NCBI RefSeq assembly: GCF_008831545.1
Contig: NZ_CP044523.1
Coordinates: 124,001 to 188,000 of the forward strand
Direction of reading: 5' to 3'
DNA length: 64,000 bases
Source of the DNA: Halorussus halophilus
GTDB lineage: Archaea > Halobacteriota > Halobacteria > Halobacteriales > Haladaptataceae
Shown here: in pieces, positions 16,247 to 24,703 of the stretch
How positions within the stretch are numbered: position 1 is the first letter of the stretch
Layout: every line of letters begins with the position of its first letter
Notes under the pieces: generated by a model
What the model saw: only the letters and a program-made list of their open reading frames with translations
Database searches by the model: none
What the model was told of the DNA's origin: nothing
Made by a program: the position numbers and the translations under genes

Positions 16247-17629
16247 ATGGGGATGCACAGATACGAATATGGGACGATTCCGTGGCAGACGTGGCGAGCA
16301 AACGACGACGACCGCGAAGCAATCGCCAATCGACAGCGCCGTCGCATCGACGAGACGGTGACGTTCGCCCGCCGACAGTCACGGTTCTACAAGCACCGCT
16401 ACGAAGAACTCCCGGAAGACGCCGCGTTCGGTGACCTACCGCCCGTGACGAAACCGGAACTGATGGCGAACCTCGAAGCCGTCGTCACCGACACGGCAAT
16501 CACGGAGACGGAACTCGAAGCGTTTCTCGCCGACGAGGAGAACGTCGGCCGACTGTTCCTCGGCGAGTACCCGGTCTGGACGACTTCGGGGACGACCGGC
16601 GAACCCGGCGTCTTCTTGCAGGACCGACGCGCGTTGACCGTCTTGCTCTCTATCGGGTTCTTCCGCATGGTCGGCGCGATGCTTTCGCGCGAGATGCTTC
16701 GCAAGTACGTCCGTTCCGGTGGTCGCCGCGCGATGCTCGTCGCCACGGGCGGCCACTACGCGGGCGTCGCTGGCACGGAGTTGGGGCGGCGAGTCGCTCC
16801 GTCTCTGGCCGCCGAGCGACTGCGAGTCTTCTCGGTGCAGCGACCGCTCGCCGAACTGGTCGCGGACCTCAACGAGTTTCGGCCGGCGATGCTCGGCGGG
16901 TACGCGAGCGCGCACAAACTGTTGGCCCGCGAACAGCGCGAGGGCAGACTCGATATCGACCCCGCGCTCGTCGTGGCGAGTGGCGAAGCTATCTCCGACG
17001 CCGAGAAGGCCGAGGTCGCTTCGGCGTTCGACTGCGGAGTTCGGGAACACTACGGGGCGACGGAGTTCGTGGCCGTCGCCTTCGAGTGCGAGGCTGGGGC
17101 GCTCCACGCCAACACCGACTGGTGCGTCCTCGAACCGGTCGATAGCGATTATCGGCCCGTGCCGCCCGGCGAACCCTCCGAGACGACGCTCCTGACGAAT
17201 CTCGCCAATCGGGTCCAGCCTATCGTCAGGTACGACCTCGGCGACAGTATTACGCTGTCAGCAGAACCGTGTTCCTGTGGTAACCTGTTCCCGACCATGG
17301 AAATCGAGGGCCGAACGGACGACCTGCTCGCGCTCCGCGACGCCGACGGGAAGTCGATTCCGGTCTTCCCGCTGGCCATCGGGAGCGTCGTGGAGGAGGT
17401 CGCTGGCGTCTATCGCTATCAAGTGATTCAGACGACTCCGGCCGCGATACGGGTCCGGTTCGAGACGACGAAAGCGTGGGACTCCGACGACGTGTGGCCA
17501 CGAATCGAGTCGGCACTGACCACGTTTCTCGGCAGTCACGGCTTGTCGAACGTCGCCGTCGAGCGCGACCCCGAAGTACCCCAGCGAGAAGCGAGCGGGA
17601 AGTTCCGGCAGGTCGTCTCCGAACTCTGA
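16247..17629 (+). CDS. PaaK-like adenylate-forming ligase
   Basis: A 460-residue member of the phenylacetate-CoA ligase / coenzyme F390 synthetase group. The ATP-binding loop is TTSGTTGEPGV (about 100-112); other family blocks are REHYGATEF, IVRYDLGDSI and the C-terminal ASGKFRQVV Lys. It contains a Cys-rich loop EPCSCGNLFPTMEIEGR typical of the group. It activates a carboxylate as acyl-AMP; the substrate is unknown (an aromatic acid, or F420 adenylylation, are the two known options). Start choices are ATG 16247 (MGMHRYEYG) or ATG 16253. It is followed by an SDR with a 43-base gap, possibly cotranscribed. Confidence 0.85.
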   Translation: MGMHRYEYGTIPWQTWRANDDDREAIANRQRRRIDETVTFARRQSRFYKHRYEELPEDAAFGDLPPVTKPELMANLEAVVTDTAITETELEAFLADEENVGRLFLGEYPVWTTSGTTGEPGVFLQDRRALTVLLSIGFFRMVGAMLSREMLRKYVRSGGRRAMLVATGGHYAGVAGTELGRRVAPSLAAERLRVFSVQRPLAELVADLNEFRPAMLGGYASAHKLLAREQREGRLDIDPALVVASGEAISDAEKAEVASAFDCGVREHYGATEFVAVAFECEAGALHANTDWCVLEPVDSDYRPVPPGEPSETTLLTNLANRVQPIVRYDLGDSITLSAEPCSCGNLFPTMEIEGRTDDLLALRDADGKSIPVFPLAIGSVVEEVAGVYRYQVIQTTPAAIRVRFETTKAWDSDDVWPRIESALTTFLGSHGLSNVAVERDPEVPQREASGKFRQVVSEL

Positions 17630-17672
17630 CTCTGCCGGTGGCTTTCTGTATCTGCTCGCCCAAGGAGATGCC

Positions 17673-18632
17673 ATGGCACGGACTAAGTGGACGACCGAGA
17701 GCATGCCCGAACTGGGCGGCAAGACAGTCGTCGTCACGGGCGCGAACAGCGGCTTGGGCTACGAGGCGACGCGAGCGTTCGCACAGAAGGGCGCACACGT
17801 TGTCATGGCCTGCCGGAGCATGGGTAGCGCAGAGGACGCCAAACGCCAGATTCGGAGCGAAGGCCCGCGCGGGTCGTTGGAGGTGGCGAAACTCGACCTC
17901 GGAAGCCTCGACTCGGTCCGGGAGTTCGCCGACTCCTTCGAGGCGGACCACGAGGACCTGCACGTCCTCTGCAACAACGCGGGCGTGATGGCAATCCCCC
18001 GTCGGGAGACTGAGGACGGCTTCGAGATGCAGTTCGGCGTCAACCATCTGGGCCACTTCGCGCTGACGGGCCACCTGCTCGACAGCCTGCGCGAGACGCC
18101 CGGTGTGACTCGCGTCGTCACCCAGAGCAGTGGTGTCCACGAACGCGGCGAAATCGACTTCGGCGACTTGCAGAGCGAGCGCGCCTACGACAAGTGGGAC
18201 GCCTACGCCCAGAGCAAACTGGCGAACGTGCTGTTCGCCTACGAACTCCAGCGTAAACTGGATGCCGCCGACGTAGACGACGTGCTGAGCGTCGCCTGCC
18301 ATCCGGGCTACGCGGCGACGAACCTCCAGAAGCGCGGGCCAGAACGCGAAGGGTCGATGCTCAAACTCTGGGGCATGAAGGCGATGAACGCAGTCGTCGC
18401 CCAGAGCGCCGCACAGGGCGCGCTTCCGATGCTCTATGCGGCGACTGCGGCACCTATCGAAGGCGGCGAGTACGTCGGACCGGGCGGCCTCGGAAACATG
18501 CGCGGCGCGCCGGAGATTCAGCAGTCGAGCGACATCTCCTACGACGAGAATCGGGCCGAGCGACTGTGGGAGTCGTCTGCGGAACTGACCGGCGTGGAGT
18601 ACGAGTTCGGGATGGCTCCAGAAGTTGAGTGA
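17673..18632 (+). CDS. Short-chain dehydrogenase/reductase
   Basis: A 319-residue classical-type SDR. The NAD(P)-binding TGANSGLG (about 22-29), the CNNAGVMA motif and the catalytic YAQSK are all present, with Ser in QSSGVH. An Arg after the second strand (CRSMGS) suggests NADP preference. The overall pattern resembles the retinol dehydrogenase/WW-domain oxidoreductase-like branch, whose members reduce varied ketones and aldehydes. A C-terminal extension of about 30 residues completes the substrate pocket. The substrate is unknown. Confidence 0.9.
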   Translation: MARTKWTTESMPELGGKTVVVTGANSGLGYEATRAFAQKGAHVVMACRSMGSAEDAKRQIRSEGPRGSLEVAKLDLGSLDSVREFADSFEADHEDLHVLCNNAGVMAIPRRETEDGFEMQFGVNHLGHFALTGHLLDSLRETPGVTRVVTQSSGVHERGEIDFGDLQSERAYDKWDAYAQSKLANVLFAYELQRKLDAADVDDVLSVACHPGYAATNLQKRGPEREGSMLKLWGMKAMNAVVAQSAAQGALPMLYAATAAPIEGGEYVGPGGLGNMRGAPEIQQSSDISYDENRAERLWESSAELTGVEYEFGMAPEVE

Positions 18633-18854
18633 CGAGACTTAGAGCGTTGTAACGCGTTATTTCGGACTTCCTCGACCGGTTTGGCGCTCGCGGTGCGGTC
18701 TCTCAGTGGTTTCGGCATCAGTGCTGTCGTTCGAGCCTCTGTTGTTCGCTGATTCAGCCGAGTTCTCGGTCCAATCGTTTGCTCGCTTTCTTCTCGCTCA
18801 CCCCTCGAAGCACGAACAACTATACAGTATCAAACCCCCAACTACCCATAGCGA
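18633..18854. promoter_or_regulatory. Spacer with promoter of the next gene
   Basis: No gene is seen. ACTATACAGTAT near 18818-18829 is a TATA-like element about 30 bases before ATG 18855. Confidence 0.4.
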
Positions 18855-19550
18855 ATGTACGAGCGCGAGTACGACCCCGTCGAGTGCCCCGTCGCCGACT
18901 GCGACCACGAAGACGACGTGCGCTCGGTCGCGGCACACGTCGCCCGCATCGACGACCCGAACCACGCGTGGGACCGCCTCGGCTACGAGGGTGCCCGCGA
19001 GTTCGTCATGGCTCAGAAGAGCGACCAGCAAGAGGACAAAGCGGCCGCACAGCGGTTCACGCTGGAAGCGGGACGCGACGCACTCGTCCTGCTAGACCTC
19101 GTCGCCGACTACGACTTCGAGACGCTCGACGAACTCGACGTGTTCCAGTTGGCCAACCTCTACACGCTGTGTTCGCACCTCCAGAGTTCGGCCGACACCT
19201 CCCGACAGGAGGTCCGAGACGTACTCTTAGAGAGCATCCACGACGACCGCGAGGTCGAGACCGACTTCGGGACGATTCAGCGACGCACCTACAAGCGCCG
19301 CGAAGTCAGGGACGACCAGACGGTCCAGCGAGTGCTCCACGAGGCGGGCGTAGACCCCGACTCGGTGCGAAGCTACGACACCAAGAAACTCAAGGAAGCG
19401 GTCGAGGAGAACGACATCGACCCCGACGCAGTCTTCGACGTGGAGGAGCGCCAGCAGATTCGTCGCGCCGAGGTGGACGACGACCAGCGCCACGAGCGAT
19501 TCAAGGAACTCGACGCGGAGTTACGGGCACTGGCCGGAGAGAGCGCGTGA
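18855..19550 (+). CDS. Hypothetical protein with N-terminal C2H2-like finger
   Basis: A 231-residue protein with no family I can name. The N-terminus CPVADCDHEDDVRSVAAHVARI-x-x-H resembles a C2H2 zinc finger (Cys pair at about 11 and 16, His pair at about 28 and 37). The rest is acidic and helical, ending in a charged coiled-coil-like stretch. The finger suggests nucleic-acid or protein binding. It converges with a glycosyltransferase, four bases apart. Confidence 0.72.
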   Translation: MYEREYDPVECPVADCDHEDDVRSVAAHVARIDDPNHAWDRLGYEGAREFVMAQKSDQQEDKAAAQRFTLEAGRDALVLLDLVADYDFETLDELDVFQLANLYTLCSHLQSSADTSRQEVRDVLLESIHDDREVETDFGTIQRRTYKRREVRDDQTVQRVLHEAGVDPDSVRSYDTKKLKEAVEENDIDPDAVFDVEERQQIRRAEVDDDQRHERFKELDAELRALAGESA

Positions 19551-19554
19551 CGCG

Positions 19555-20478
19555 TCACCGGGCGAAGAGAGCGTCTGCCACGCGAATCCCCGGCCGTCCG
19601 AACGCCGACGCGAGACACTCGCCGAGATAGTAGGGCCGATTCTCGGGCGTGTAGTAGGCCGCACGAGCGAATTCGAGGACCGCTCCGGCCGACCACCCCC
19701 GCTCGGCGAGCAGTTTCCGCCCGACCAGAAAGTGCGTCTCTCGTACTGCGCGATGTCTGACCCGCGGCGGAAACTGTCGATACACGTCCTCGTACGCCTC
19801 CACGACGCGCTTTCGCCCGTCCAAATACGACCATGTCGCCGAGAGCGGCGAGTCGGTCACGCCCCGGTACACCAGCGCCTCGTCCACGAAGTCGAATCGC
19901 GTGCGGAGCGCGAGTTCTATCTTCGTGCCCGTGTCGTCGGCTCCGTGACGGTGGCCCAGTGGCAACATGCCAGCGAGAACGTTACTGTCGATGAGCATCG
20001 TCGAGGTGATGCACGGGAACGTTCGCATCTCCAGCGCGCGTTCGAGTACGTCGCCTCGAACGGCCGGATTCGGGAGGATTTCGCCCCGCGACTCGTCTAG
20101 CATTCCGCAGTAGACGACGCCGACGGGTGAGTCGTCGCCCGCAGACTCGAACAGTTTTACTTGTTTGCGAATCTTCTCCGGCGCGAGTCTGTCGTCGTCG
20201 TCCAGCAGTTGGACGTACTGGCCGTTCGCTCGCTCCGCGCCGATGCTTCGGGCGGCCTGTGGCCCCTCGTCGCGCTCTTGGTGGACGTACCGGACTCCGT
20301 CGAACTCCTCGACGACGGGTCGCGCGTGTTCGTCGTCCGCGCCGTCTACGACGAGTACCTCTATCGGTCGGTACTCCTGCTGGCGCACGCTCTCGATGGC
20401 TTCTCGGAGTCGCTCGTTCCGGTAGTGTGTCGGGACGACGACCGAAACGAGGCCGTCATTCGCTGGCGATTCTTCCAC
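19555..20478 (-). CDS. Family 2 glycosyltransferase
   Basis: A 307-residue GT-A fold transferase: VSVVVPTHYRNERLREAIESV at the N-terminus, then a DGADDEHARP nucleotide loop, and LLDDDDRL containing the metal-binding DxD. It uses a nucleotide-activated sugar, probably for protein N-glycosylation or surface glycans. There is no membrane segment. Most haloarchaeal GT2 genes cluster with agl or other glycan genes; this one stands alone, so its acceptor is unknown. The start at 20478 fits the family. Confidence 0.88.
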   Translation of the reverse strand: MEESPANDGLVSVVVPTHYRNERLREAIESVRQQEYRPIEVLVVDGADDEHARPVVEEFDGVRYVHQERDEGPQAARSIGAERANGQYVQLLDDDDRLAPEKIRKQVKLFESAGDDSPVGVVYCGMLDESRGEILPNPAVRGDVLERALEMRTFPCITSTMLIDSNVLAGMLPLGHRHGADDTGTKIELALRTRFDFVDEALVYRGVTDSPLSATWSYLDGRKRVVEAYEDVYRQFPPRVRHRAVRETHFLVGRKLLAERGWSAGAVLEFARAAYYTPENRPYYLGECLASAFGRPGIRVADALFAR

Positions 20479-20557
20479 GTGTCTCCCCCTGTGACCATCG
20501 CCGGTACGACGAACGGCGTAAAAACTGTCGCGGCCCCGCGTTCAGCGCCACCCCAAA

Positions 20558-20565
20558 TTTATATA
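20558..20565 (+). promoter_or_regulatory. TATA box of a zinc-finger micro-gene
   Basis: TTTATATA lies about 45 bases before ATG 20607, predicting a leader of roughly 20 bases. Confidence 0.55.
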
Positions 20566-20606
20566 TCCGGGGTGTTCTTTGTGGTTTGTTACCGAGACTC
20601 ACTGAA

Positions 20607-20774
20607 ATGAATCCTCGTACTCCCCAACGACCCGCGGTTCAGACCCGGTTCGCCTGCGAACAGACGAACGGCTACAACGTCAAGCAAGGGACTCACTACT
20701 ACGAGTGGTGCCCGTTCTGCGGACACCGCACGGACGACGACGACCACGAAGTCGTCGTCACGGTACAGGAGTGA
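20607..20774 (+). CDS. CPFCG zinc-finger micro-protein
   Basis: A 55-residue protein with one clear knuckle, WCPFCGHR, a further cysteine (FACEQTN) and an acidic, His-containing end (DDDDHEVVV). The missing second pair may be supplied by Cys 17 and a histidine, or by dimerisation. It has its own strong TATA box, diverging from the glycosyltransferase gene. Function unknown. Confidence 0.7.
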   Translation: MNPRTPQRPAVQTRFACEQTNGYNVKQGTHYYEWCPFCGHRTDDDDHEVVVTVQE

Positions 20775-20801
20775 GCGTGACCCCGTTGAAATTTGTCCGC
20801 G

Positions 20802-21386
20802 TCACATCTCCTGTCCACGTTCGGCCGTCGGCGTGCCTCTCTCGACGGCACGCCGGTTCGCTCGCCCTTGCATGACCATCGAGACGCCGGTGACGAGCAG
20901 GTTCACGCCGAAGAGGACGCCGACCGCCCACGCCGCGCTGGCAGGGAACCCGGCCCAGAGCAGGCCAGCGAGCAGGAGCGAGATAATGCCACTCGCGACG
21001 AGCCACATCGCTCCGTGTTCGCCACGGCCGATGATTCCCCACGCAATCTCAGCGAGACCGCCCACGAACAGGAACGCGATAGCGAGAATCGTCAGCGTCG
21101 TCAGTCCGAGAACCGGGTTCGCCATGAGGCTGATTCCAGCGAATCCGTAGACGAGACCCAGTACGATCTGCCAGACGACGTTCCAGAAACTCCCCGCAGA
21201 GAACGCGTGTGCGACGTGGACGAGCGCGCCAACGATGAGGAGCGCCCCGAGAAGTATCGACAGCGAAAGTCCCGTAACGAACGGGAACAGTATCGCCAGT
21301 ATCCCGAGAATTGCGATAATTGCGCCGCCAATCATCGCGCCCCGAATCTGTTTCGTCCCCATTTCGACGCTTGCAGTTTCACTCAT
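20802..21386 (-). CDS. HdeD-like (DUF308) membrane protein
   Basis: A 194-residue protein with six membrane segments in three pairs, with the repeated short-helix pattern (ILAILFPFVTGLSLSILLGALLIVGALVHVAHAF) of the HdeD family, named from acid-resistance protein HdeD of enterobacteria; no biochemical activity is established. ATG 21386 (MSETASVEMG) is preferred over the upstream in-frame start because it follows an AT-rich stretch and gives the usual N-terminus. Confidence 0.88.
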   Translation of the reverse strand: MSETASVEMGTKQIRGAMIGGAIIAILGILAILFPFVTGLSLSILLGALLIVGALVHVAHAFSAGSFWNVVWQIVLGLVYGFAGISLMANPVLGLTTLTILAIAFLFVGGLAEIAWGIIGRGEHGAMWLVASGIISLLLAGLLWAGFPASAAWAVGVLFGVNLLVTGVSMVMQGRANRRAVERGTPTAERGQEM

Positions 21387-21773
21387 ATTTATCCCCCAGT
21401 GTCGTTGGTCGAGCGAGAGCAAAAAAGCGTCAAATCGTTCAGAAGCGTCCGTCGAGGCTCGTACTAGTCTTCGACAGTCGGCCGTTCACGCCGCTCGAAG
21501 AAAGCACCGATGAAACGCCATACCTGTCACTGCGTGGTCAGTAGTGCAGTTTCGACTCGCACCCTCGAATCGTCGGCGTGACGTTCCGCTCCTCGTTAGG
21601 ACACTGCTCGTTACCGACCGACAACTGTCGCCAGAGAATCGTGATTTTCTTCTGCAAATTCGATGTCGCTCATAGATTGAAGGAACTGTTAACTTCGCCG
21701 TCGGCGTCTAGCCTGTGGATTTCGGGGTGGCCGTCACCGCGACGACCGCCCCGCGTCACGATGGGGGAAGACC
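21387..21773. other. Divergent spacer, no gene seen
   Basis: Nearly 390 bases between divergent membrane-protein genes. There is an AT-rich GCAAAAAAGCG stretch near the HdeD side, and GAACTGTTAACTTCG near 21685 which may be a promoter for the PH-domain gene. I see no ORF with haloarchaeal codon use. Confidence 0.4.
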
Positions 21774-22307
21774 ATGAGTTCGACACCAGAACAGACACCG
21801 AGTGAACCGACCGTCAGAACGCCACCAGACGAGACGAACCTCCCCGAGTGGGTGACGCTCGGGTCAGCTGAACAGGTCGTCTGGCTCGGACGGCCGAGTC
21901 CGTACATCGTCAAGAAGTGGCTCGCTATCTGGGTCGGGCTGGTGCTCGTCGGACTGGCAGTGTTCGCTGTTCTGCCCCCCGAGTTCCAGTTGCTTGCGAC
22001 TATTGCCTTCGTTGCGAGCGTCCCCGTCGCCGCGTGGGCCTACGTTCGGTATCGCAACGTCCGCTACGTCGTCACCTCGGAGAAGATCTACAAGAAGACC
22101 GGCGTGACGCGTCGGAACCTCGAAACCGTGCGCCTCAGCCAGATTCAGAACGTCTCGATGCGCCAGACGCTCGGCCAGCGACTGGTCTCCTGTGGCGACC
22201 TCTTCATCGACACGGCGGGAACCGGCCGGAAGGAAGTCGTCTTGACGAGCGTCCCACGACCGGAGTACGTCAACGGCATCCTCACAGACCGAATCGAAGG
22301 CGCCTGA
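21774..22307 (+). CDS. PH-domain (bPH2/YdbS-like) membrane protein
   Basis: A 177-residue protein: a Thr/Pro-rich cytoplasmic start, two membrane helices (about 52-70 and 73-90), then a bacterial PH-like domain with the hallmark YVVTSEKIYKKTGVTRRNLETVRLSQIQNVSMRQTLGQR. Such proteins are widespread and linked to membrane stress. Function in archaea is unknown. It converges with the potassium channel gene, one base apart. Confidence 0.87.
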   Translation: MSSTPEQTPSEPTVRTPPDETNLPEWVTLGSAEQVVWLGRPSPYIVKKWLAIWVGLVLVGLAVFAVLPPEFQLLATIAFVASVPVAAWAYVRYRNVRYVVTSEKIYKKTGVTRRNLETVRLSQIQNVSMRQTLGQRLVSCGDLFIDTAGTGRKEVVLTSVPRPEYVNGILTDRIEGA

Positions 22308-22308
22308 T

Positions 22309-23151
22309 TCACTGCCGGGAGTCGTACTCCTGATAGATGACGTGGCCACAAGCCTTGCAGTGAGAGGCGTCCCGGTCGTGGTACGCCAGTCCGCAGTTCG
22401 GACACGTTACGTTGACCTTGTCCTTGTGAGACCACTCGCGGACGATTTTGCTCGCTTCCCACGGGATGAGGATGATGCCGACGAGAATCGCCGAGACGGT
22501 TACCCAGCGGCCTGCTCTCGTCGTCGGCACGATGTCGCCGAAACCGACCGTGGTGAGCGAGACGACGGCGAAGTAGAACGCGTCGCCGAAGTTCTCGATG
22601 CCGGGGTTAGTCGCGTTCTCGAAGTTGTAGAAGAATCCGGCGTAGACGAAAAAGATGGTCAGGACGGTCAACAGCAGTTTCATCGCGCGGAGCGTGCCGA
22701 CCGAGACGGTGCCGAAGAAGAACTCCTCGTCCTTCGTGAATCTGAAGAAGCGCAGGACGCGCAAGACGCGACCGAGTCGCAACAGTCCGAACGTCGCCGC
22801 CGTCGAAACGCCGGGCACGAGGACGACTGCAAACGTGGGGAGGACCGACGCGACATCGACCATCGCGTACACGTCGAAGAACTCCGCAACTCGGTCCGGC
22901 GCGCTGTACAGTCGGAGTAGGTACTCGACCAGAAACACGACCGCGATGGCGACTTCGAGTCGCCAGAGCAAGTCTCGCGTCTGCTGGGAGAGCGAGTACG
23001 TGTCCAGCACGACGAGCGCGATGAACACGACGTTCAGCACGAGCAACCCCACGTCGATAAGTTTGCCGAGCGGGGTTCGGTGGTCGATGAGGTAGAACTG
23101 TATCGACTCCCGGGTCGTGCGCTGACGTGCCGCTGATTCCTGACGCCCCAT
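22309..23151 (-). CDS. Voltage-gated-type potassium channel with C-terminal zinc ribbon
   Basis: A 280-residue ion channel. Five or six membrane helices include a charged S4-like helix (LLRLGRVLRVLRFFRF), followed by the pore loop with selectivity filter TTVGFGD (near residue 203) and an S6 helix. The C-terminus is not a KTN/RCK domain but a zinc ribbon: CPNCGLAYHDRD and CKACGHV. It should be a homotetramer in the cytoplasmic membrane passing K+. The zinc ribbon is probably cytosolic and could sense metal or redox, or simply stabilise the tetramer. Confidence 0.9.
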   Translation of the reverse strand: MGRQESAARQRTTRESIQFYLIDHRTPLGKLIDVGLLVLNVVFIALVVLDTYSLSQQTRDLLWRLEVAIAVVFLVEYLLRLYSAPDRVAEFFDVYAMVDVASVLPTFAVVLVPGVSTAATFGLLRLGRVLRVLRFFRFTKDEEFFFGTVSVGTLRAMKLLLTVLTIFFVYAGFFYNFENATNPGIENFGDAFYFAVVSLTTVGFGDIVPTTRAGRWVTVSAILVGIILIPWEASKIVREWSHKDKVNVTCPNCGLAYHDRDASHCKACGHVIYQEYDSRQ

Positions 23152-23326
23152 ACGAGTCGGTAACGGCGGATGGAACCTAAGAGTATTTGCGAACAGCGTT
23201 CGTTTCCGTTCGCCGCGCCCGGTGAACGTTGGAAATCGTTATGCGAACGAACGGTGAACTCTGTCCGTTCTCGTCGAATACCGGCGACCCCGACGTGGAG
23301 TCGTCCGAACTGGAGGCACTCGAACT

Positions 23327-23938
23327 ATGAGCCAACAACTCCCGGAAGAATGGTTCGTCAAGGACACGCGAGTCAACGCGGCCGTCGCGTGGTTACTCGT
23401 CGGCGTCCTCGCGCTCGTGGCGATTAGCGCGCTCTTCGAATTCCTGCTCGTGCGGATGGCGCTCGCGGCCGTCGCGGCGTTCGTCGCAGTCGTCCCGGCA
23501 CTCGCCAGCGGGTCGTGGACCAGAACCGTGCCGTGGCCGCTCTTGTTGCTCTGCTCGATTCCGCTGGCGACCGGAACGCTCGGCCCGAACTTCTTCGCGG
23601 ATTTCGTCACCGGCCTGAGCATCGCCGCGCTGGGAATGCTCGTCGTCGTCGCGCTCGAACTGACCGATTCGGTGCGAATGACGCCCAGTTTCGCGGTGTT
23701 CTTCGTCGTCCTCGTGACGATGGCGACGGCGGGATTCTGGGCGGTCGGGTCGGCCGCTTCGGCGCGCTATCTCGGCACGTCCTTCGTGGAGACGAACGAA
23801 CAACTCATGATCATCTTCACCGCCGCGACGCTCGCAGGTCTCGTCGCTGGAGGCGTCTTCCGGTGGTACTTCCGGCGGCGTCTCAGGGCCAACGTCGCGG
23901 CTGAGACCGACGCTGGCACCGAGGAGGTGACTGTGTGA
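23327..23938 (+). CDS. Multi-pass membrane protein
   Basis: A 203-residue protein with about six hydrophobic segments, the last followed by the basic FRWYFRRRLRAN tail. No motif is recognised. Its stop overlaps the start of the next membrane gene (TGATG), so the two products may form a complex. Confidence 0.78.
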   Translation: MSQQLPEEWFVKDTRVNAAVAWLLVGVLALVAISALFEFLLVRMALAAVAAFVAVVPALASGSWTRTVPWPLLLLCSIPLATGTLGPNFFADFVTGLSIAALGMLVVVALELTDSVRMTPSFAVFFVVLVTMATAGFWAVGSAASARYLGTSFVETNEQLMIIFTAATLAGLVAGGVFRWYFRRRLRANVAAETDAGTEEVTV

Positions 23939-24627
23939 TGAGCGTCCGAGAGCGTCTGTCGAGCGTTCGAAAGCGACTGCACGTCTCCGAGCAAGCGGAG
24001 TCGGGTCTCGTCCGCTTTTTGCAAGCCGTGATGGTCGGCATCTTCGCTATCGGACTCTACATCGGTAACGCGGGAGTCGTGGTCAACGCGGCGGTTGGTC
24101 TACTCGTCACGCAGTTACCGTCGGTGTTAGAGCGACGCTATCAAATCACGATGGACGCCGCGCTCGTCCTCTGGATAACGACCGCGATGTTTCTGCACGC
24201 GCTCGGGACGCTCCCGCTTCCCGGCATGGACTTCCTCTCGCCGTACAAGGCGGTCTGGTGGTGGGACCACATGACCCACGCGCTGTCGTCCTCGCTCGTC
24301 GCCGGGGCCGCCTACGCCGTGACGCGGGCGCTCGAAGAACACACCGACTACATCGAGATGGGGCCGAAGTTCACGTTCGTCTACCTACTCGTCTTCGTCA
24401 TGGCGTTCGGCGTCTTCTGGGAACTCATCGAGTTCTACATCGGCGTGGCCGCCCAACTGCTCGGCACTGCGAAAGTGCTGACCCAATACGGCTTGGACGA
24501 CACCGTCCTCGACCTCTTCTACAACACTATGGGCGGCCTGCTCGTCGCCGTCTTCGGGACGGCCCACCTGTCGGGCGTCTCGGACCAACTGCGCGCCCGC
24601 TTCGAGTCGGACTCGGCGAAACGCTGA
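23938..24627 (+). CDS. YjdF/DUF2238-like membrane protein
   Basis: A 229-residue protein, with an amphipathic basic start (VRERLSSVRKRLHVSEQ) and about five membrane helices. WWWDHMTHALSSSLVAG and FGVFWELIEFYIG resemble the conserved His/Glu patches of YjdF/DUF2238 proteins. A GTG three bases earlier could also start it. The start overlaps the previous stop by one base. Function unknown. Confidence 0.8.
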   Translation: MSVRERLSSVRKRLHVSEQAESGLVRFLQAVMVGIFAIGLYIGNAGVVVNAAVGLLVTQLPSVLERRYQITMDAALVLWITTAMFLHALGTLPLPGMDFLSPYKAVWWWDHMTHALSSSLVAGAAYAVTRALEEHTDYIEMGPKFTFVYLLVFVMAFGVFWELIEFYIGVAAQLLGTAKVLTQYGLDDTVLDLFYNTMGGLLVAVFGTAHLSGVSDQLRARFESDSAKR

Positions 24628-24631
24628 CTCG

Positions 24632-24703
24632 GGCGTCGATGCTGTCTTGTCAGGCGTCGATTCTGTCTTTTTCGGCGTCGATGCTGTCTTGTCAGGCGTC
24701 GGT
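24632..24703. repeat. Three 21-bp tandem repeats across the end of the permease gene
   Basis: Units at 24632-24652, 24653-24673 and 24674-24694 read GGCGTCGATGCTGTCTTGTCA, GGCGTCGATTCTGTCTTTTTC, then the first again, with a partial fourth inside the permease gene (GGCGTCGGTCC). The first and third are identical. On the minus strand two of the units carry TGA in the permease frame. Confidence 0.85.

Noticed and set aside
24632-24703. Possible CRISPR array at the 21-bp repeats
   Set aside because: Repeats are directly tandem without spacers, and no cas gene is present.
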